64,000 bases of DNA from FEN-1088 sp031407985 (GCA_031407985.1 JANOJB010000135.1:19344-83343), one strand, 5' to 3'. Shown: positions 26,339 to 37,046, numbered from the stretch's first letter. Notes: generated from the sequence alone by a model not told the origin. Translations and numbers: made by a program.

Positions 26339-27019
26339 GTGAAACTGCGGTACGTTTCTCCTCTGCTGTTCTCGATCATCCTGGTGGCTGCTTGTGGTGG
26401 CGGAGCCTCCGCGACCCGGGATGCGGCACCCGATGCCCCCGAGACGGGAATGGATGCGTCGCGCGACTTGGTTCCCGACGTCGCGCGGGACGTTTCGCCC
26501 GCGGCGGCGGTTGCCGTCCTCAGCGGCCTACGCTGGGAACTGCCGTGTAGCGATAACTTCAACGGCTACTGCAATACGCCCGCCGTGCGCGAGAAATCCG
26601 CCACGCTGACGGGGGCCCCCGGCGCGACCTATGAAATCGTGCTGCGTTTTCGCGGCGTGGTCGAGGAAAAGACCTACGAGGGAGGTACGACCGACGGGCA
26701 CTGGACACGCGGTGGTGTGCCAGCCGCGGATCTGTACAACGTGTACAAGATGGACGTGACGAATCCCCCGCAGACGTTCTTCCTGAACAGCGGCGTCTCC
26801 CTCAGCGGATACTGCGTCGGTCTCGACTACACGCGCACCGTCAGGATGGCGGCGGATTCAACCGTCACGCTGACCGCGGATCCCATCGATGGAGCGCAGG
26901 TGGAAAACGGCGGCATCGATGGACTGCCGGTGGTTGTTCCCGACATCCCGCCTTCCCCCGACCGCTACGACGGCCAGTTCATCCAGATGGACGTCGTCTC
27001 GGTTGCGCAGGTTCCCTGA
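26339..27019 (+). CDS. Predicted lipoprotein of unknown function
   Basis: 226 aa. The signal sequence ends in the lipobox 'LVAAC' (Cys about residue 19), followed by an Asp/Ala/Pro-rich linker ('DAAPDAPETGMDASRD') typical of lipoproteins in this lineage. The mature part is beta-rich with several cysteines ('PCSDNFNGYC', 'SGYCVGLDYTRTV') and reads like a small jelly-roll domain, which is a guess. No family recognised. It converges on the next lipoprotein gene. Confidence 0.65.
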   Translation: MKLRYVSPLLFSIILVAACGGGASATRDAAPDAPETGMDASRDLVPDVARDVSPAAAVAVLSGLRWELPCSDNFNGYCNTPAVREKSATLTGAPGATYEIVLRFRGVVEEKTYEGGTTDGHWTRGGVPAADLYNVYKMDVTNPPQTFFLNSGVSLSGYCVGLDYTRTVRMAADSTVTLTADPIDGAQVENGGIDGLPVVVPDIPPSPDRYDGQFIQMDVVSVAQVP

Positions 27020-27078
27020 GCCCGAACCCAGGGACGTTGACATCATCGACGGTCGTCCGCTCCGTCCTGGGGTCGGGA

Positions 27079-28347
27079 TCAGTTACACATCCCGAGCATC
27101 ATGCCGCCTTGGCGCCGGTACATCTGCACCTGGCCCTCGGCCAGTGTAACGCCGAAGAAGCCCAAGGAAGCGAGCGCGATCCCCGTGATGTAGCCGTTCA
27201 CCTCGTTGCACGCGGGCTGGAATTGGAAGAAGGTTTCGGCGCAGTTGTTCTGGGTGAATCCGACTGATGCGAACTCGCCCAGCATCGTCAGCTCGAACCG
27301 GGGGAATTCCAGACAAGCACTCATACCTGCCGTGATGGGATCGGCGGCGCCTCCGCCGAAATCGGAAGGATCGCCGCTCTCCAGCGCTCCTGTCGACGCC
27401 AGGGAAACTCCCGAGACCGATATCCCCTGGTTGCTGCTGAAGCGAAACGTGACCTCGGCGTTGGCGGAACTGTCCGCGAGGCCGAGAATCAACCGCACGT
27501 TGATGTTGCCCTTCACCTTCAAAATCAGCGGTACGGGACCGGCCTGGATCGGGATGTCGATCCCCATCGGAACATCCAAGAGGGTGTCGTTCAGGCCGGT
27601 GTTGGTGGCGGCCGCCGTGACCTGCAGCTCGCCACGAACGTGATTCTGACCGGCCTGGAACTCGAGGAGTCTGCCTGCGCCCACCACCGCGTGCCCGCTG
27701 CCCTGGAAGCTCTCGATGTGTCCGGTCCCCATGATGCCGAACTGCCCGCCGCCGGCCGGCACCATCAGCGTGACGACCGCGTTCACTTCCAGTCGGCCCT
27801 GTGACGGCGTCAACGTGAGCGACACCATGTAACCGCTGATTTCGCCTTCGTAGGTGATGGGGGTGCCAAGGACCATGTCCGCCACGGGCACACGGCGGTC
27901 ACCAAGGAACATCGTCGCGTCCTCCAGCGCAGCCAGATCCGAGAAGTCCACGGTTCGCGCCCAGTCCAGCGTCCCCGAGGTCATGGCTTCGGGTAGGGTC
28001 GTCCGCACCGTCTCCAGCTCGATCCCGGTTCCCGTACTGCGAACCGCGACAACCTTGCGGTAGGCGATCCCGGCCAGCACGGCGATGTCACCCGGTTGCA
28101 GCGCCGCGATTGCCGTCGCGCCCGCGTCGAAGGTGTAGATGAGCGTGCCCCCGTTGGGCAGAGCACCGGTCAGGTGTGTTTTGCCGTCGGCTTCCTCGAT
28201 CACCTTGGTGTTGGGGGCCCAGGTGACATCGAAGGTGGCGTGGTCCTTCTTGGGTGGGGTCCAGGCCTTGGTTTCGCTCCCGCAAGCACCCAACGACGAA
28301 GTCCCCAGGGCCAACAGCAGGAGAAATATGGTCAGGTATCGTCGCAT
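27079..28347 (-). CDS. Predicted lipoprotein of unknown function
   Basis: 422 aa. The signal peptide ends in lipobox 'SLGAC' (Cys about residue 22). The mature part is almost entirely beta-strand-like, rich in Gly and Thr, with no recognised domain. The C-terminal ~80 residues contain three cysteines ('ACLEF', 'NNCAETFF', 'PACNEV') and a hydrophobic stretch, ending '...LGMCN'. Upstream lies a palindrome-plus-repeat region (28396-28440), so its expression may be controlled. It is on the same strand as hppA but separated from it by ~150 bases. Confidence 0.6.
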   Translation of the reverse strand: MRRYLTIFLLLLALGTSSLGACGSETKAWTPPKKDHATFDVTWAPNTKVIEEADGKTHLTGALPNGGTLIYTFDAGATAIAALQPGDIAVLAGIAYRKVVAVRSTGTGIELETVRTTLPEAMTSGTLDWARTVDFSDLAALEDATMFLGDRRVPVADMVLGTPITYEGEISGYMVSLTLTPSQGRLEVNAVVTLMVPAGGGQFGIMGTGHIESFQGSGHAVVGAGRLLEFQAGQNHVRGELQVTAAATNTGLNDTLLDVPMGIDIPIQAGPVPLILKVKGNINVRLILGLADSSANAEVTFRFSSNQGISVSGVSLASTGALESGDPSDFGGGAADPITAGMSACLEFPRFELTMLGEFASVGFTQNNCAETFFQFQPACNEVNGYITGIALASLGFFGVTLAEGQVQMYRRQGGMMLGMCN

Positions 28348-28395
28348 TCGAAGTCTCTTTCAGGCCGGACGACAGCCACGGCTTTGCAATACAGT

Positions 28396-28440
28396 TGTAA
28401 GGTTACAGGTCGGCCACGGGGTTACAAGCCGGACGTGGGG
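28396..28440. promoter_or_regulatory. Palindrome and direct repeat upstream of the lipoprotein gene; possible operator
   Basis: TGTAA-GG-TTACA (28396-28407) has perfect 5-base arms. The right arm lies inside two imperfect 20-base direct repeats (28402-28421 and 28421-28440), each beginning GTTACA. The region lies 50-95 bases upstream of the lipoprotein start and downstream of hppA. It has the form of a dimeric repressor or activator site; the regulator is unknown. Confidence 0.35.
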
Positions 28441-28496
28441 TCATAGCGGCGGCCCCATTTCTGCCGGGCAGTGGCCGGGACAGGTCGACGGTCCAA

Positions 28497-30962
<2,466 letters not shown>

Positions 30963-31009
30963 GAACGACTCTCCAGGATAGGGGACAGGGATCAGGGCAA
31001 AAGCGCGCC

Positions 31010-31015
31010 CTTATA
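31010..31015 (-). promoter_or_regulatory. Candidate -10 box for hppA
   Basis: On the minus strand the sequence reads GTTATAAG about 48 bases before the hppA ATG, giving a leader of ~40 bases with a GGAGAG ribosome site. It lies just downstream of the hairpin that may end the exb transcript. The -35 region is not clear. Confidence 0.35.
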
Positions 31016-31020
31016 ACACG

Positions 31021-31040
31021 AGCCCGCCAGCGAACGGGCT
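31021..31040 (-). terminator. Hairpin after exbD; possible terminator
   Basis: Perfect 6-base arms AGCCCG (31021-31026) and CGGGCT (31035-31040) enclose an 8-base loop, about 25 bases past the last exbD stop. There is no strong U-run after it, so termination efficiency is doubtful. Confidence 0.3.
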
Positions 31041-31062
31041 GTCGAGGATCTCCGTCGGCGCC

Positions 31063-31614
31063 CTAGTCTTTGGACTTCAAGACGAGGAGCCGGTAGTTCG
31101 CGTATCCAGCCTGACCGCAGGAGTAGAGAATCTCGGTCAGCAGTCGATAGGGCGTCGTCTGGTCGGCTATCAGCATCAGCTGCGCTTCCCACGGTATGCC
31201 GCTCAGCTCGGCTACCTTCTTTTCCTTGCGGGCGTGCTTTTCCAACAGTTCGACCAGCGGAGTGATGTAGTAGCCGTTCTCGCCGTCGCGCTTCACCGCA
31301 GGATCCACCTTACCGCCCGTGATCGGCGCGATGCCGTCGCCTTCCAGCAGAATCACCTTCTTGGTCACCGTCAGCGAAATGGCTTCTTTCGGTTTCAGCT
31401 GGGTCGTCGACTGCGGCACCTGAAGGTTCGAGTCGAACGTGATGGTCGACGTGCTACTGGAGAATGACTTCAGCAAGAAGACCAGGATGATGGTCATCAT
31501 GTCCATCATCGGGGTGATATTCAGGTCCTTGATGATCTCGGGCTCCGCCAGCTTGCGTGCGTAAGATCGAATGGCCTTTTTTCCGGCCAGGCGAGTCATC
31601 TTCTCGGTTAGCAT
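31063..31614 (-). CDS. exbD: ExbD/TolR family biopolymer transport protein (second copy)
   Basis: 183 aa. One membrane helix near the N-terminus carries the proton-path Asp ('NITPMMDMMTIILVFLLKSF'), followed by a periplasmic ExbD domain. Together with the ExbB-like gene it should form a proton-motive-force-driven motor that energises an envelope process. Its ATG overlaps the stop of the upstream exbD gene by one base (TGATG at 31612-31616), so the two are translationally coupled. No TonB gene is adjacent. Confidence 0.88.
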   Translation of the reverse strand: MLTEKMTRLAGKKAIRSYARKLAEPEIIKDLNITPMMDMMTIILVFLLKSFSSSTSTITFDSNLQVPQSTTQLKPKEAISLTVTKKVILLEGDGIAPITGGKVDPAVKRDGENGYYITPLVELLEKHARKEKKVAELSGIPWEAQLMLIADQTTPYRLLTEILYSCGQAGYANYRLLVLKSKD

Positions 31615-32141
31615 CAGAGGATACCCGCCGAGAAGGCGACGTCCGGGAACAGAACCTTGCCGGTTTCATCCATGCGCATCGCGTCCAGTGTAGCCACCAC
31701 GATGTCATAGGACGTATTGGCGTCCGCGTTGAAATTAACCTTGGTTTCGTCGGTGTTGTCGGGAGCCGACTTGATCTCCAGCAACTTCTTGCTGAGGAGT
31801 TTGTAGTCGTACTGTGCGTTCGGCAGCTTGGGAATTAAAGGCAGGACTCCGCCCGATGCCGCAATCGTGAAACCCGTCGCTCCGACCGTCACGGTCAGAT
31901 TCAGGGGTGGTTTCTCGGGCTTGTCTTCGCTGGATGCGCCGCCTCCGGCAGATAGCGTGGGAACGCTGACGTTGACGTTGCCAAGCGCGACCTGATTCAC
32001 GACTGAGGCGAGCAAGAAGATGATGATGTTGGTGACGATGTCCATGTACGGGACGAGATTGATCTCGCCGACCTCGTCTTCCAACTCCTCGTTGTGTTCC
32101 TTCATCCGGCGCATCGCCGCCCGGACTTGGCCTCTGGTCAT
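31614..32141 (-). CDS. exbD: ExbD/TolR family biopolymer transport protein (first copy)
   Basis: 175 aa. An acidic N-terminus ('EEHNEELEDEVGEINLVPYMD'-like region near residues 15-35) leads into one membrane helix with the conserved Asp, then a Gly-rich stretch ('PTLSAGGGAS') and a periplasmic domain. It is the middle gene of exbB-exbD-exbD. The two ExbD copies are clearly different in sequence, which in many delta-proteobacterial-type motors means a heteromeric stator rather than a recent duplication; this last point is inference. Confidence 0.88.
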   Translation of the reverse strand: MTRGQVRAAMRRMKEHNEELEDEVGEINLVPYMDIVTNIIIFLLASVVNQVALGNVNVSVPTLSAGGGASSEDKPEKPPLNLTVTVGATGFTIAASGGVLPLIPKLPNAQYDYKLLSKKLLEIKSAPDNTDETKVNFNADANTSYDIVVATLDAMRMDETGKVLFPDVAFSAGIL

Positions 32142-32205
32142 CGTGTTTGCTCTTGTTCGTTAGAGTCTTTTGGGTGATTCGTGGGGGAGGAGATGGCGCG
32201 GGTCG

Positions 32206-32841
32206 CTATCCCTTGGCTCCCTGGGACGATTCGGCCAACAGATTCTCCAGTTTCAGCGCAAACGCTTCTACGTCGCCGACCTGTTTCTTCGAGGCGGAGG
32301 ACAGTATGGCGTGGGCAATGATGCAGGTGACGGCAATACCGAGACCCATAGCCGTGTTGTTGAGCGCCTCGGAGATACCACGCGCCAGCAGCGCGGAACG
32401 TTCTTCCGGCTTGGCGGCGGAGACGGCCGCGAAAGCGCGGATCAGACCGGCGACGGTTCCGAGGAGGCCGACCAAGGTCGCGATGTTCGCTATCGACCAT
32501 AGAACCTGGACACGCTTCTTCAGAAGGGGCGTAACGTCTACCAAGGTTTCCTCGATGGCCTGGGCTACCGCCATCTCGCCCCGGTGGGTCCGCTGTAGAC
32601 CGGCGCGCGCCACCTGGGCGACCGGCGCCTCGGTGGCCGAGCAAAGCTTGACCGCTCGGTCGATGTTGTTCGCCACCACTAATTTCCGGATCTGCTCAAG
32701 GAACGCGCGGGCGTTCACGGAACCTTTGCCGAGAAAGAAGATGGCTCGGTCGACAATCATCGCGATCGCGACGATCGAGACCAGCAGATTGGCGTACATC
32801 AGGGTGCCGCCTTCTTCTAGGAACCGGGCAAGTCCTTGCAT
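32206..32841 (-). CDS. exbB: MotA/TolQ/ExbB proton channel family protein
   Basis: 211 aa with three membrane helices: one near the N-terminus ('LLVSIVAIAMIVDRAIFFL') and two in the C-terminal half ('IANIATLVGLLGTVAGLI', 'ALNNTAMGLGIAVTCIIAHAI'). The conserved 'GLLGTVxGxI' of the MotA_ExbB family is present. It is the first gene of the exbB-exbD-exbD operon, with a 64-base gap to the first exbD. GGAGG lies eight bases before the ATG. A good TTGACA/TAAGAT promoter lies ~130 bases upstream. Confidence 0.9.
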   Translation of the reverse strand: MQGLARFLEEGGTLMYANLLVSIVAIAMIVDRAIFFLGKGSVNARAFLEQIRKLVVANNIDRAVKLCSATEAPVAQVARAGLQRTHRGEMAVAQAIEETLVDVTPLLKKRVQVLWSIANIATLVGLLGTVAGLIRAFAAVSAAKPEERSALLARGISEALNNTAMGLGIAVTCIIAHAILSSASKKQVGDVEAFALKLENLLAESSQGAKG

Positions 32842-32970
32842 CTCGTCCTCCGCGTGCGTCGTGCGCCGCTTGCGATCCGTGAAAGTGGAAGTTCGGGTTT
32901 TTAGGGATTAACCATGCCTGGGTGACTGCCTGGCCGCTTGCTGGCCATTGGGTCTGGCCCTGGGCCTCGT

Positions 32971-32998
32971 ATCTTATCGACGTGTCATATGGTGTCAA
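32971..32998 (-). promoter_or_regulatory. Sigma-70-type promoter of the exbB operon
   Basis: On the minus strand TTGACA (32998-32993) and TAAGAT (32976-32971) are separated by 16 bases. This is the best two-box promoter in the window. The -35 overlaps the stop codon of the upstream CDF gene. It predicts a ~120-base exbB leader. Confidence 0.55.
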
Positions 32999-33879
32999 GA
33001 AGTCGGTGGTGCGGAACGCTGTGTCTCGGCAGGTTGTGTTTGGATGTTGACATCGAAAAGTTCGGGAAACGTGGCGCGTAGTATTCCCTCGATCCTGCCT
33101 GCGAGTTGGTGGGCCGCCTGTACGGTCATTTGGGGATCGACCAAGATGTGTAGGTCGAGGTGGACCGCGTTCGGAAGGCCCCGGGAACGGACGCGGCTGA
33201 CGGTGTCGACTCCCGGTACGGCCAAGGCAATCGCGGCCACACGTCGGGAATCCAACACAGCCGCGTCGATAAGGGTGGGAACGTTGTCGCGAAACACGTT
33301 CCAGGCGGCGCGTCCGACCATCACGACCACGAAAATCGCCCCAACGGGATCGGCCCAGCCCCAGCCAAGTCGAACGCCCACGAAGGACAGGACGACCGCT
33401 ATCGAGGCATAAAGATCCGCGCGGGTGTGCTGCGCGTCCGCGCACAGGAGTACGCTTCCGAGTTCGTGTCCTTGTTTCTCCTCATAACGGGTGATGAACA
33501 GGTTGGTCGTGATCGTCGCGGCGACTACCGCAAAGCCGCCCCAGCCGATCCGCGGTGGCGCGTGTTCTCCAATCAGCGAGCGGATCGCGGCGCCGGTCAT
33601 CTCGATCAGGCCCAGGACGATCAGCACGCCGATCCCCACCGCAGCCAGAATTTCGATCTTGCGGTGGCCGTAGGGATGCCGTTCGTCGGCGGGAGCTTGC
33701 GCCCAGTGCAGGCTCATCAAGGCCAATATGTTCGAGGAAGCGTCGAGGAATGCGTGAATCGCATCGGTGCCGAGCGCGATCGAGCCGGATACGTATCCGT
33801 AACCCGCCTTGACCAGGGCCACCGCCAGGTTGAGCACCAGGGTGATGACGAAGACCCGGCGAACCGCCCGCGCGGCCAT
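32995..33879 (-). CDS. Cation diffusion facilitator (CDF) metal exporter
   Basis: About 294 aa. Six hydrophobic helices and the CDF pattern are visible: 'GSIALGTDAIHAFLDASSN' with the H/D metal site in helix 2, 'DERHPYGHRKIEILAAVG' between helices 2 and 3, and 'GADAQHTRADLYASI'-like site in helix 5. A cytoplasmic ferredoxin-like domain closes the protein ('VHLDLHILVDPQMTVQAAH'). The metal (Zn, Fe, Co, Mn) cannot be told. The frame is open to 34146; ATG 33879 is chosen because GAGGGGG lies just upstream and the length fits the family, but ATG 33981 is possible. Confidence 0.88.
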   Translation of the reverse strand: MAARAVRRVFVITLVLNLAVALVKAGYGYVSGSIALGTDAIHAFLDASSNILALMSLHWAQAPADERHPYGHRKIEILAAVGIGVLIVLGLIEMTGAAIRSLIGEHAPPRIGWGGFAVVAATITTNLFITRYEEKQGHELGSVLLCADAQHTRADLYASIAVVLSFVGVRLGWGWADPVGAIFVVVMVGRAAWNVFRDNVPTLIDAAVLDSRRVAAIALAVPGVDTVSRVRSRGLPNAVHLDLHILVDPQMTVQAAHQLAGRIEGILRATFPELFDVNIQTQPAETQRSAPPTS

Positions 33880-34234
33880 CGCCCCCTCGACAGGGGCGTG
33901 CAGGTGTTCGGAGCTCAAGTTGCCCGGAAGCGTACACCCTTGACGTGCGCTTCGACTGGTGCGCCCATCGTGTGATGTCATATGCGGCATTGGGAAAGAA
34001 CCAGGAACCACAGGGGAATACGCGCAACTGGTGAAAGGTTGTTGGGTCGCGGTCTGGGGTAGATTGTTTTGCTTCCCATTTTTTGGGATCCGACGGTGGA
34101 GATTGCGTCTCCGGAGTCGCGAACGACTTGCCGTCGAATGTCCCACCCTATGTTTTCGTCGGAGGTCACATGCGGACTAGATGTGCCCTAGAGGCGCCGT
34201 TTCCCAAGACATGCACCGCAACCGAGAGGGAGTC
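33880..34234. other. Intergenic region between CDF gene and Gly-rich lipoprotein gene
   Basis: 355 bases between divergent genes without a convincing gene. It holds a small perfect hairpin TCCCA-N5-TGGGA (34074-34088), a TACGCT box on the minus strand ~40 bases before the CDF start, and a TATGTT box (34148-34153) before the lipoprotein gene. The N-terminal extension of the CDF frame also crosses it. Confidence 0.4.
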
Positions 34235-35656
34235 ATGAAGGACACCACGACGGCCCGGTTGGTCATGTGTACGCTCATGCTAGGTCTGGCCCACATCACC
34301 GGTTGCGGTAGCGGCACCTCCGGAACACCGGGAACGGGCGGAAAAGGGGGGGGCACGACGGGTGGAAACACGGGCAGCGGCGGCGCGACTGGCAGTGGCG
34401 GCGCGACTGGCAGCGGCGGCGCGACGGGCAGCGGCGGCGCGCCGGGCAGCGGCGGCACGACGGGCAGCGGCGGAACAAGCGGTACGGGAGGGGTTATTGG
34501 CACGGGGGGGCTATCTGGTACCGGCGGAACGATCAGCACCGGAGGCGGTGGGAGTTTGGGTGGGACGGGCGGCAGACTGGGGACGGGGGGCGGCACGGCA
34601 GGCACGGGCGGCACGGGCGGGGGCGTGCCGATGGGAACCGGTGGTTCCTCAGGGACGGGTGGGGGCGTCGCCGGTTCCCTCACCTTCAATCCGGCCCGCG
34701 GGGCGATCAGTGGCGGTCGAGACGTGACCGGGCCAGCGACTCAAACTCTTCAGCTTCGCAACCAGGGAACATCGCCCGCCCAGATCACAGCGCTGACGCT
34801 GGGTGGAACGCATGGGGCGCTTTTCCGAGTGACGGCGCCGGCGACATTGCCCGCGACCATCGCGCCGGGCGGGAATCTCGCTGTCACTCTGCAGGTGGAG
34901 ACGAGCACGGGATTGCCCGCCTCCCCGACCGACGCGGAGGCGCGCATTACAGGCGCGACGCTTCTGACCGCCAGCCTGAGTGCAGCGACGGGCTCAGGAC
35001 CTTTGCAGATTCCTGTCTATGGGTTGATCGTGCGAACCTTGATTAGCCCCAGCCTGGAGCCCACCTTTGGGCAGATCCTGACCGTCCTCGGCTACTCCAT
35101 GAACGTGGGCCGGGCCCAGAACAACTGGAACTGGAACACCAACTCCACTCCCGCCACCCTCGGAGGTGTCGAGGCGGGCACGGACGAGGTGGCGGCGCAG
35201 CTTTTTGTCAAAGCAGGAGCCGGCAACGTCACCCTGGTGCCGATCGCGCGCTTCTCGCCCGAAGGCGCGGAGGACTTCGGCTGGTACCGCCCTGGAATGT
35301 CGAGTATGCGGACCGTTGTTGGCCAGATGGCCCCGGCCAGCAACAGCCCCCAGACGTCGAACGGCGCGCGAACCGTCTACCCACCCCTCACAGGCGGGAC
35401 CACCTTCGACCCCGGCACCACCGCGTTCGGGGTTTGGGCGTCCGCCTCGTCAGGAAACGACGCGCTTCACGGCGTGCTCGACTACTCCCAGGACTCCCTG
35501 AACACGCCGGCTAACACCCACCGGGTCAAGGCGTTCACGCTCAAGACCGCGAGCGGCACGGTGCCGAATTCGTACATGCTGGGATTCGAGGAGGCCACCA
35601 ACGGCGACTATCAGGATTACGTTTTCCTCCTGACCAACGTGACTCCGTCGCCTTAA
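34235..35656 (+). CDS. Gly-rich lipoprotein with C-terminal beta-rich domain
   Basis: 473 aa. The signal peptide ends in lipobox 'LAHITGC' (Cys about residue 24). Residues ~25-145 are a low-complexity Gly/Ser/Thr linker including six hexapeptide repeats (GSGGAT type). Residues ~150-250 resemble an 'anchor' Ig-like domain found with abnormal-spindle-like repeats ('TQTLQLRNQGTSPAQITAL'), and the C-terminal ~200 residues form a beta-rich domain of unknown role ('GWYRPGMSSMRTV', 'NGDYQDYVFLLTNV'). ATG 34235 is chosen over the earlier start because GAGAGGGAG lies just before it and the lipobox spacing is right. A decayed copy of its last ~20 codons follows the gene. Confidence 0.7.
   Translation: MKDTTTARLVMCTLMLGLAHITGCGSGTSGTPGTGGKGGGTTGGNTGSGGATGSGGATGSGGATGSGGAPGSGGTTGSGGTSGTGGVIGTGGLSGTGGTISTGGGGSLGGTGGRLGTGGGTAGTGGTGGGVPMGTGGSSGTGGGVAGSLTFNPARGAISGGRDVTGPATQTLQLRNQGTSPAQITALTLGGTHGALFRVTAPATLPATIAPGGNLAVTLQVETSTGLPASPTDAEARITGATLLTASLSAATGSGPLQIPVYGLIVRTLISPSLEPTFGQILTVLGYSMNVGRAQNNWNWNTNSTPATLGGVEAGTDEVAAQLFVKAGAGNVTLVPIARFSPEGAEDFGWYRPGMSSMRTVVGQMAPASNSPQTSNGARTVYPPLTGGTTFDPGTTAFGVWASASSGNDALHGVLDYSQDSLNTPANTHRVKAFTLKTASGTVPNSYMLGFEEATNGDYQDYVFLLTNVTPSP
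34373..34480 (+). repeat. 18-bp tandem repeat encoding GSGGAT-type linker
   Basis: Six in-frame 18-base units (34373, 34391, 34409, 34427, 34445, 34463) encode GSGGAT, GSGGAT, GSGGAT, GSGGAP, GSGGTT and GSGGTS. Copy-number change would alter the linker length without shifting the frame. Confidence 0.8.
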
Positions 35657-35694
35657 GGGCTCTCTTCCCCCTCCGCGCGGTCTTATACGCCCAC

Positions 35695-35820
35695 CGCCAG
35701 AATCGCCGGACCGGCCTGGCCGAGCGTTTTCACCAGCGCATCGGCTGCCACCTCATCAAGGCGCAAGCAGGCGACTATCAGGACTACGTCATGGTCCTGA
35801 CGAACGCTCGTCTTCTCTGA
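35695..35820 (+). pseudogene. Remnant of a second copy of the upstream lipoprotein's C-terminus
   Basis: Bases 35767-35820 read 'AGDYQDYVMVLTNARLL' and stop, closely matching 'NGDYQDYVFLLTNV' at the end of the preceding gene (about 35608-35650) at both protein and DNA level. The matching frame is shifted relative to the intact gene and has no start or upstream domain. The preceding codons back to about 35695 stay open but match less clearly. It looks like the tail of a deleted tandem paralogue. Confidence 0.55.
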
Positions 35821-35907
35821 GACCTCCCCGTTCAAACGCATCGAGGCCGGGGACGGATTGCCCGTTCCCAGCTTCGACCGTGGAACCTGTTCGGGATGGC
35901 GTGTTGG

Positions 35908-36846
35908 TCAGCGTTGCGCCGTGTGCGACTTGGCAGCCTTGGACGCCTTGGCGGCGGCGTTCGCGCCCTTGACCAGGCGATCTACGTCCTTGCGGAACTG
36001 ACCCTCGTCGACCTGCATGCCGTTCAATAGCGTGCTCAGGTCTCGTGTCAGGGAGGCCATCGCGACGGCCTCGGTGATCTCGGCGTCTGTCGCGCCGTTC
36101 AACTTGGCGAATTCGGTGTGGGCGATGATGCAGAACTTGCAGGGAACCTGCGACGCGACAGCGAGGCCGGTCAGCTCCTTGTTCTTGCCGGACATGGCGG
36201 TGCTGGGGTTCAGTTGCACGTCGCGCATCTGGCGCCAGGCTCCCGCGCGGGCCGCGTCCGGAAACTTGCGCAGGAATTCGGGCGCGTACCCGAGTGACTG
36301 GGTGATCTCGACCAGTGCGGTTTGGCCGTCGACGACCGTGATCGGTTTGCCAGCCGGGGCCTTGCTGGCTATGGCCTGCTTCACGTTGGCGACGATCTTG
36401 GCGATCTCACCGCGGAACTTCGCCTCGTCGGTCTGGATACCGTTCAGGAACGTGCTCCAGTGCCGCGTGATGGCGGCCATCGCGACTGCTTCGCCGACCT
36501 CGGCGTCGCTGGCGCCGTTGAGCTTCGCGAATTCGGTGTGCGCGACGATGCAGTAGCGGCAGGGAACCTGCGCGGCCACGGCCAGTCCAATCAGTTCCTT
36601 AGTCCGTGGGGGAAGTGCGGTGTTGGGGTTGAGCTGCAGCGACTTCATTTCGTCCCAGGCGCCGGGCAAAATCCCCTCGGGGAACTTCAGGAAGAACTGC
36701 GGCACGAAACCCAGTGTCTTGCCGATGTCGGCGCGCGCTGCGTCCGCGGCAGGGTTGGTTTTTGTGGCTTCGGCTCGAGCCTGGGCCGCCGCGCCCAGCA
36801 GGGACAATGCGATGGTGATGGTCAAGATCTTGGTCTTGGTGGTCAT
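35908..36846 (-). CDS. Exported tandem carboxymuconolactone-decarboxylase/AhpD-like protein
   Basis: 312 aa. A signal peptide (to about 'AAAQARA', residue 25) is followed by two ~140-residue copies of the AhpD-like fold. Copy 1 has 'VPCRYCIVAHTEF' (C96, C99, H103) and copy 2 'VPCKFCIIAHTEF' (C236, C239, H243), so both keep the CxxC-x3-H redox motif known from AhpD. The copies share long stretches ('FAKLNGA.DAE', 'EAVAMA', 'QLNP.TA'), pointing to an internal duplication. A periplasmic peroxidase or disulfide-exchange role is inferred; AhpD itself is cytoplasmic. AGGAG precedes the ATG. A perfect palindrome lies ~90 bases upstream. Confidence 0.82.
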   Translation of the reverse strand: MTTKTKILTITIALSLLGAAAQARAEATKTNPAADAARADIGKTLGFVPQFFLKFPEGILPGAWDEMKSLQLNPNTALPPRTKELIGLAVAAQVPCRYCIVAHTEFAKLNGASDAEVGEAVAMAAITRHWSTFLNGIQTDEAKFRGEIAKIVANVKQAIASKAPAGKPITVVDGQTALVEITQSLGYAPEFLRKFPDAARAGAWRQMRDVQLNPSTAMSGKNKELTGLAVASQVPCKFCIIAHTEFAKLNGATDAEITEAVAMASLTRDLSTLLNGMQVDEGQFRKDVDRLVKGANAAAKASKAAKSHTAQR

Positions 36847-36933
36847 GACGGGCTCCTGGTTTGATGTTCTTGGTTGCTGCGGCGCGGCCTGTCTCGGTTG
36901 GCGGCGCCCACGATTTCCAAGGCGTGACCTGTG

Positions 36934-36964
36934 ACGGAACGAAGCGTTCCGTGGGACGTTCCGT
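36934..36964. promoter_or_regulatory. Perfect palindrome with third half-site between the AhpD-like gene and serC; possible operator
   Basis: ACGGAACG-AAG-CGTTCCGT (36934-36952) is an exact 8+3+8 inverted repeat, and a third CGTTCCGT occurs at 36957-36964. The position, ~90 bases before each divergent start, fits an operator. No regulator gene is adjacent to name it. Confidence 0.45.
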
Positions 36965-37046
36965 CGTCGAGGCGGTCGGGCAGGAGGACCGAGCGACCCC
37001 CAAAAACCCTGTTGAAGTTCGCGGCCGGCGGCGGTAACAAGCTGAC

